From an uncultured Streptomyces sp. (GTDB lineage Bacteria > Actinomycetota > Actinomycetes > Streptomycetales > Streptomycetaceae): a stretch of DNA of 11,346 nt. The stretch's first letter is position 1. Each line of letters opens with the position of its first letter. The stretch spans positions 1-11,346 of the forward strand of contig CAMLJW010000143.1 of the NCBI GenBank assembly GCA_946480485.1, given 5' to 3'. The position numbers and the translations under genes were made by a program. Positions 7,365 through 11,346 of this stretch are shown here, piece by piece. Under the pieces are notes generated by a model. That model worked only from the letters and a program-made list of their open reading frames with translations, searched no databases and was not told the origin of the DNA.

Positions 7365-8816
7365 TCAGGCTCGAGCCCGAATGCCCGCCGCCTCCTTGAT
7401 CTCCGCCGACGCCGACCGATTGGCCGTGCGTTCGGCCGTCCGGCGGGCCCAGGGGCCGCTCGTGAGCGCGCCCACCGCGAGGACCGAGAGGCCGCAGGCC
7501 GCGATGATCCACCAGCCGGGGCGGGCCGCCGAGACGAAGACGTCCCGGTACGAGGAGGAGCCCACGCCCGAGGCCAGCACCGCGCCGACCACGGCGACGC
7601 CCAGGGTCTGGCCGATCTGGCGGCTGGTGGAGGCGACGGCGGCGGCTACGCCGGCCTGGGCACGGGGCATGCCGGAGACGGCGGTGTTGGTGATGGGGGC
7701 GTTCACAAAGCCGAAGCCGAGGCCGAAGAGTACGTAGCCGATGACAAGCGTGACGTTCGAGGTCTCGGCCTCGAAGGCGGCGAAGAGCACCCCGCTCGCG
7801 GTCATCATCACCCCGGCCACGAGGAGCGAGAAGCGGGGGCCGCGGCTACCGACGAGCCGGCCGGAGAGCGGGGCGCAGACGAAGGTCATCGCCGCCATGG
7901 GGAGCATCCACAGGCCCGCGTGGAGGGCCGTCAGGCCGCGTGCGTTCTGCAGGTAGAGCGTGGAGAGGAAGAGGAAGCCGCCGAGTGCCGCGAACGCGCT
8001 GATCGCCACGATCGTGGCTCCGCTGAACGGCGCCGAGCGGAAGAAGCGCAGGTCGATGAGAGGTTGCGCACGGCGGGGCTCGTACCGGAGGAGGGTCAGC
8101 AGGGCGGCCAGGGCCAGGGCGCCGAAGGCGACGACCGTGGGGGCGCCCGAGTTGGGCGCCTCGATGATCGCGTAGGTGAGGGAACCGAGCAGCGTGATCA
8201 CCAGGAGCTGGCCGACCGGGTCCGGGCGACGGGCCTTCGGGGCGCGGGACTCGGGGACGTACCGAAACGTGAGCAGGAGCGCGGCCATGCCCACCGGAAG
8301 GTTGAGCCAGAAGATCGAGCGCCAGCCGACCGAGTCCACGAGGAGGCCCCCGACCAGGGGCCCGGCAGCCATCGATATGCCGACGACACCGCCCCACACG
8401 CCGATCGCGCGGGCGCGCTCGCGCGGGTCCGTGAAGGTGTTGGTGATGATCGACATCGCGACCGGGTTGAGCATCGAACCGCCCACCGCCTGCACCATGC
8501 GGAAGGCGACGAGTGATGCGAGGTTCGGCGCGAGGGAACACAGGACCGAGCCGATCGTGAAGACGACCAGCCCCGCCATGAACACCCGTTTGCGGCCGAT
8601 GCGGTCGGCCGTCGATCCCGCGAGCATCAGCAGCGAGGCCAGTACCAGCGTGTACGCGTCGATCGTCCACTGGAGGCCCGCCACGCTCGCGTGCAGGTCC
8701 TTCTGGATCGAGGGCAGGGCGACGTTCAGGACGGTGTTGTCGAGGCTCACGATCAGCAGGCTCATGCAGCAGATCGCGAGCACCAGCATCCGTCGGCGGT
8801 GGCTCAGCTCGGACAT
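7365..8816 (-). CDS. DHA2-family (14-TM, EmrB/QacA-type) MFS drug efflux transporter
   Basis: A proton-driven efflux pump of the major facilitator superfamily in the cytoplasmic membrane; the substrate cannot be read from sequence. The 483-residue protein opens with a basic tail and the motif D1 LDNTVLNVALP at 25-35, then motif A GSTADRIGRKRVF at 67-79 between helices 2 and 3, an Arg in helix 4 (AFRMVQAVGGSM, 104-115), and the antiporter motif C region GVWGG...GPLVGGLL at 139-159. The length and hydrophobic pattern fit 14 helices, ending in a polar tail. ATG 8816 is preceded directly by GGGGGA and a -10-like TACGAT, so a leaderless message is likely. It is divergent from dusB with an AT-rich palindrome between them. 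No regulator gene is next to it, so any repressor acts from elsewhere. Confidence 0.92.
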   Translation of the reverse strand: MSELSHRRRMLVLAICCMSLLIVSLDNTVLNVALPSIQKDLHASVAGLQWTIDAYTLVLASLLMLAGSTADRIGRKRVFMAGLVVFTIGSVLCSLAPNLASLVAFRMVQAVGGSMLNPVAMSIITNTFTDPRERARAIGVWGGVVGISMAAGPLVGGLLVDSVGWRSIFWLNLPVGMAALLLTFRYVPESRAPKARRPDPVGQLLVITLLGSLTYAIIEAPNSGAPTVVAFGALALAALLTLLRYEPRRAQPLIDLRFFRSAPFSGATIVAISAFAALGGFLFLSTLYLQNARGLTALHAGLWMLPMAAMTFVCAPLSGRLVGSRGPRFSLLVAGVMMTASGVLFAAFEAETSNVTLVIGYVLFGLGFGFVNAPITNTAVSGMPRAQAGVAAAVASTSRQIGQTLGVAVVGAVLASGVGSSSYRDVFVSAARPGWWIIAACGLSVLAVGALTSGPWARRTAERTANRSASAEIKEAAGIRARA

Positions 8817-8828
8817 TCCCCCATCGTA
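8817..8828 (-). promoter_or_regulatory. Candidate leaderless promoter of the MFS gene
   Basis: On the minus strand TACGAT (8828-8823) is a TAnnnT -10 box followed by GGGGGA and the ATG at 8816, so the transcript would start at the start codon. A weak TTAGGA lies 18 bases upstream as a possible -35, inside the palindrome at 8838-8857. Confidence 0.45.
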
Positions 8829-8837
8829 CGCCTATTG

Positions 8838-8857
8838 CATAGTGTTCCTAACTAATG
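8838..8857. promoter_or_regulatory. Candidate operator palindrome between the MFS gene and dusB
   Basis: CATAGT (8838-8843) and ACTAATG (8851-8857) form an imperfect inverted repeat around GTTCCTA. The stretch 8833-8858 is unusually AT-rich. Its position over the MFS -35 and its look resemble operators of MarR-type efflux regulators, but no such gene is in the window. Confidence 0.35.
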
Positions 8858-8884
8858 ACTCTGGTCCGTGTCCCCGGCGTACGC

Positions 8885-8896
8885 GACAATGGGGGA
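8885..8896 (+). promoter_or_regulatory. Candidate leaderless promoter of dusB
   Basis: GACAAT at 8885-8890 is followed by GGGGGA and ATG at 8897. The G-run abuts the start codon, too close to act as a ribosome binding site, so a leaderless transcript is the simplest reading. No good -35 is visible near 8861-8867. Confidence 0.45.
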
Positions 8897-10060
8897 ATGC
8901 CCACGCCCACGACTCCGACCACTCCGGTGAAGACCACGCTGTCGATCGGTCCGCACGCGGTGCGGCCGCCCGTCGTCCTGGCGCCCATGGCCGGGATCAC
9001 GAACGCGCCGTTCCGCACGCTGTGCCGGGAGTTCAGTGGCGGCAAGGGCCTGTTCGTCAGCGAGATGATCACGACACGGGCGCTGGTCGAGCGCAACGAG
9101 AAGACGATGCAGCTGATCCACTTCGACGCGTCGGAGACACCGCGGTCGATCCAGCTGTACGGGGTCGACCCGGCGACCGTCGGCAAGGCCGTCCGCATGA
9201 TCGCGGAAGAGGACCTCGCCGACCACATCGACCTCAACTTCGGGTGCCCGGTGCCCAAGGTGACGCGGAAGGGCGGCGGATCGGCGCTCCCGTACAAGCG
9301 CAACCTACTGCGGGCGATCCTGCGGGAGGCGGTGAGCGGGGCGGGCGACCTCCCCGTGACGATGAAGATGCGCAAGGGCATCGACGGCGACCACCTCACC
9401 TACCTCGACGCCGGGCGGATCGCCGCCGAGGAGGGCGTGACCGCGATCGCGCTGCACGGTCGGACGGCCGCGCAGCACTACGGCGGCACGGCGGACTGGG
9501 AGGCGATCGCGCGCCTCAAGGAGCGCGTGCCCGAGATTCCGGTGCTCGGCAACGGTGACATCTGGTCCGCCGAGGACGCGTTGCGGATGGTGCGCGAGAC
9601 CGGCTGCGACGGGGTGGTCGTGGGGCGTGGCTGCCTGGGGCGCCCGTGGCTGTTCGCGGATCTGGTGGCGGCGTTCGAGGGGCGCACGAGGGTCTCTGCG
9701 CGCCCGACTCTCCGTGAGGTCGCCGACATCATGGTCCGCCACGCCACCCTGCTCGGCGAGTGGATCGGGGACGAGGCGCGCGGTGTCATCGACTTCCGCA
9801 AGCACGTGGCCTGGTACCTGAAGGGCTTTGCGGTCGGCTCGGAGATGCGCAAGCGCCTCGCGATCACGTCGTCCCTGGCCGAACTCTCGGACGGGCTGGT
9901 CGAGCTGGACCTCGACCAGCTCTGGCCGGCCGGCGCGGACGGCCCGCGCGGCCGCACGTCCGGCAACAACAGGGTCGTCCTGCCGGACGGCTGGCTGAAG
10001 GACCCGTACGACTGCTCGGGCGTGGGTGAGGACGCGGAGCTGGACACGTCCGGGGGCTGA
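8897..10060 (+). CDS. dusB: tRNA-dihydrouridine synthase (DusB/Nifr3 family)
   Basis: An FMN- and NADPH-dependent enzyme that reduces specific uridines in tRNA D-loops to dihydrouridine. From ATG 8897 the product is 387 residues. The TIM barrel shows APMAGITNAPFR at 29-40 (flavin site), QLYGVDP at 86-92, NFGCPVPKV at 114-122 with catalytic Cys117, MKMRKG at 156-161, LHGRTAAQHY at 186-195, GNGDI at 218-222 and GRGCLGRPW at 243-251. The C-terminal helical domain covers about 270-340 (RKHVAWYLKG at 301-310). A further 45-residue tail (GNNRVVLPDGWLKDPYDC) is longer than in enterobacterial DusB, which is near 320 residues. A longer frame from ATG 8855 would add 14 residues coded by promoter DNA, so 8897 is preferred. 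Family membership is sure; which uridine it modifies is not. Confidence 0.95.
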   Translation: MPTPTTPTTPVKTTLSIGPHAVRPPVVLAPMAGITNAPFRTLCREFSGGKGLFVSEMITTRALVERNEKTMQLIHFDASETPRSIQLYGVDPATVGKAVRMIAEEDLADHIDLNFGCPVPKVTRKGGGSALPYKRNLLRAILREAVSGAGDLPVTMKMRKGIDGDHLTYLDAGRIAAEEGVTAIALHGRTAAQHYGGTADWEAIARLKERVPEIPVLGNGDIWSAEDALRMVRETGCDGVVVGRGCLGRPWLFADLVAAFEGRTRVSARPTLREVADIMVRHATLLGEWIGDEARGVIDFRKHVAWYLKGFAVGSEMRKRLAITSSLAELSDGLVELDLDQLWPAGADGPRGRTSGNNRVVLPDGWLKDPYDCSGVGEDAELDTSGG

Positions 10061-10344
10061 CATGTGCCGGGCAGCGCGTGGGTGAGGTCCCGGCGGCCGT
10101 GGTGACGCTGCTCAACCCGGGGCTCCGATGATCGCGGGAGATTTGGCCGGACTCCTTTCCTCACGGGCGTACGAGAGCTGCTCCACCAGCGGGCCCTGCC
10201 CCGCTCGACCGTTCAGCGGGTAACGGTCCGCGAACGCGTCCGCATGATGAAATCCGGCCGCCCCAAACGGCGTGATCCTTGCCACCCTTGATAGGGGTCG
10301 CGCTCAGATGAGCGGATCGTGGGCGACTGCAACTCTCCAAGAGG

Positions 10345-10359
10345 TGGCACCGAGTGCCA
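10345..10359. promoter_or_regulatory. Perfect palindrome TGGCAC-CGA-GTGCCA upstream of ppdK
   Basis: Six-base arms with a three-base centre form a 15-base operator-like site about 260 bases ahead of the ppdK start. It resembles half of a CIRCE element only superficially. The cognate regulator is unknown to me. Confidence 0.4.
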
Positions 10360-10563
10360 ACGATTGATCATTCATCGCTCGAACTCAAACGTGCCAAGGC
10401 TCGCTCATCTGTGCGCGCCGGCTCGGTCTACGGGCATTGACCCGTTCGGGAAATGAACGCATTCCTTTCGGCTCGTTGTCACCCCTTGGCTTTCGATCTA
10501 CTGGCGGCCGGGTGGTTACGGCCGTATGGCGCGCAAGTGGACGTACCGAGGTACCTTCGATCT

Positions 10564-10569
10564 GGGTAT
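10564..10569 (+). promoter_or_regulatory. Possible ppdK -10 box
   Basis: GGGTAT here, overlapping TATGTT at 10567-10572, could be a -10 element either for a stress-type sigma factor (GGGTAT) or for the main one (TAnnnT). It leaves a leader of about 40 bases with GAGGAG before the start. No matching -35 is clear, so this is a weak call. Confidence 0.25.
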
Positions 10570-10617
10570 GTTCCTCGCCGTCAGGGCAGCCACCGCGTCC
10601 CTCGAGGAGTCGAGATC

Positions 10618-11346
10618 GTGTCGGAAAACAAAGATCCCCACGTAGCTGAGAGCGGCGACGAGGGCGTGAAGTTCGTTTATGACTTCACCGAGGGCAACAA
10701 AGACCTCAAGGACCTCCTCGGTGGCAAGGGTGCCAACCTCGCCGAGATGACCAACCTGGGCCTTCCCGTCCCGCCCGGCTTCACGATCACCACCGTGGCC
10801 TGTAAGGCGTACCTCGACAGCGGTGAGGAGCCTGCGGCACTGCGTGACGAGGTGAGTGCCCACCTCGACGCGCTCGAGCGGAAGATGGGCAAGAAGCTCG
10901 GGCAGGCCGACAATCCCCTGCTCGTATCGGTCCGTTCCGGCGCGAAGTTCTCGATGCCGGGCATGATGGACACCGTCCTGAACATCGGGCTCTCCGACAA
11001 GTCCGTGCAGGGACTGGCCAAGCAGGCCGGCGACGACCGCTTCGCGTGGGACTCGTACCGCCGCCTCATCCAGATGTTCGGCAAGACCGTGTGCGACGTC
11101 CCCGGCGACGAATTCGCCCAGGCGCTCGACGACGCGAAGGAACGCAAGGGCGTCACCGACGACCTGCACCTCGACGCGACGGATCTGCGAACACTGGTGG
11201 ACGCGTACAAACACATCTTCGCCAAACACGTCGGACACGAGTTCCCGCAGAATCCCCGCCAGCAGTTGCAATCGGCCATGGAGGCCGTCTTCCGTTCCTG
11301 GAACGCGGAACGGGCCGTGCTGTACCGCCGCCAGGAACGCATCCCC
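10618..11346 (+). CDS. ppdK: Pyruvate, phosphate dikinase, N-terminal part (3' end outside window)
   Basis: PPDK interconverts pyruvate, ATP and phosphate with phosphoenolpyruvate, AMP and diphosphate in the cytoplasm, linking glycolysis and gluconeogenesis. The frame is open from GTG 10618 to the window edge: 243 residues of a protein of roughly 900. It starts SENKDPHVAESGDEG, then VKFVYDFTEGN and the ATP-grasp nucleotide-binding stretch LLGGKGANLAEMTNLGLPVP at 33-52, PPGFTITT at 52-59, and the diagnostic VRSGAKFSMPGMMDTVLNIG at 105-124, followed by YRRLIQMFGKTV at 147-158. This pattern separates PPDK from PEP synthase. GAGGAG at 10604-10609, eight bases upstream, supports the GTG start. The phosphohistidine and PEP-binding domains lie beyond the window. 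Confidence 0.95.
   Translation, partial: MSENKDPHVAESGDEGVKFVYDFTEGNKDLKDLLGGKGANLAEMTNLGLPVPPGFTITTVACKAYLDSGEEPAALRDEVSAHLDALERKMGKKLGQADNPLLVSVRSGAKFSMPGMMDTVLNIGLSDKSVQGLAKQAGDDRFAWDSYRRLIQMFGKTVCDVPGDEFAQALDDAKERKGVTDDLHLDATDLRTLVDAYKHIFAKHVGHEFPQNPRQQLQSAMEAVFRSWNAERAVLYRRQERIP

Larger units (their letters stand above)
8814..8899. repeat. Inverted repeat spanning the start codons of the MFS gene and dusB
   Basis: The left arm CATTCCCCCATCGTACGCC (8814-8832) matches the reverse complement of 8876-8899 at all 19 bases if a five-base insertion (8884-8888 region) in the right arm is allowed. Each arm ends in a start codon, so both genes begin ...ATGGGGGAATG. The 43-base centre is AT-rich for this genome. 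Confidence 0.75.
10061..10617. other. Long non-coding region between dusB and ppdK
   Basis: These 557 bases have lower G/C than the genes around them in several patches (for example 10361-10395) and no frame with convincing codon bias; a short plus frame at 10437-10649 overlaps ppdK out of frame and lacks support. A weak hairpin (GCCGGG 10066-10071 with CCCGGC 10089-10094, 17-base loop) might end dusB. A perfect palindrome lies at 10345-10359, a five-pair hairpin CGTTC/GAACG at 10443-10459, and TTCGATCT occurs twice, at 10492-10499 and at 10556-10563. It most likely holds the ppdK promoter with several regulatory inputs; a small RNA cannot be excluded. Confidence 0.45.

Noticed and set aside
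7332..8516. Plus-strand open frame opposite the MFS gene
   Set aside because: Glu/Gly/Arg/His-rich shadow with no motif; the minus-strand transporter has all MFS signatures.
8855..8896. Earlier dusB start at 8855
   Set aside because: The added 14 residues are coded by the -10 region, and the start at 8897 gives the expected N terminus.
10066..10094. Hairpin after dusB as terminator
   Set aside because: Only six pairs around a 17-base loop; too weak to list as a terminator.
10341..10360. CIRCE heat-shock element ahead of ppdK
   Set aside because: GAGTGCCAA resembles one half, but the partner half with a nine-base spacer is missing; it is better described as a separate palindrome.
10437..10649. 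70-codon plus-strand open frame before ppdK
   Set aside because: It overlaps ppdK in another frame, lacks a ribosome binding site and has no codon bias of its own.

Overview
The window is high-GC actinobacterial chromosome, almost certainly Streptomyces. Codon third positions are strongly G/C, GTG starts and convergent/divergent housekeeping blocks are common, and the Zur protein keeps every metal-ligand residue number I recall for S. coelicolor Zur. The gene order recO, uppS, zur, znuB, znuC, znuA, glyS ... dusB, ppdK is one I recognise as conserved core Streptomyces chromosome. I see no transposase, integrase, CRISPR array, tRNA or rRNA.

Layout, left to right. Bases 1-162 hold the 3' end of a small conserved hypothetical gene. 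Bases 163-536 have no convincing gene. Bases 537-692 hold an out-of-place 5' fragment of recO whose stop codon overlaps the start of the intact recO (692-1438). uppS (1504-2349), cis-prenyl diphosphate synthase for the peptidoglycan lipid carrier, follows on the same strand. A strong hairpin (2356-2383) separates uppS from the convergent zinc block.

The zinc block is read right to left: znuA (lipoprotein receptor), znuC (ATPase), znuB (permease), then zur, the zinc-sensing repressor. It starts at a compact promoter near 5590-5550 carrying two candidate Zur boxes and a likely leaderless start. Zur with zinc bound should shut the uptake operon off; a possible private promoter for zur lies over the znuB stop codon. 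Divergently, glyS (5782-7164) encodes an alpha2-type glycyl-tRNA synthetase and ends in a long hairpin (7185-7228). A 14-helix DHA2-type MFS efflux pump (7365-8816, minus) and dusB (8897-10060, plus), a tRNA-dihydrouridine synthase, diverge from an 80-base spacer in which both start sites look leaderless and form an inverted repeat. Bases 10061-10617 are a long non-coding leader region ahead of ppdK (pyruvate, phosphate dikinase), which runs off the right edge.

Most of the window is ordinary core genome. The points most worth a second look are the diverged partial duplication of recO that leaves a 51-codon ORF coupled to recO, the double Zur-box architecture with a leaderless znuA, the mirrored leaderless promoters between the MFS gene and dusB, and the possible zinc-independent promoter for zur.
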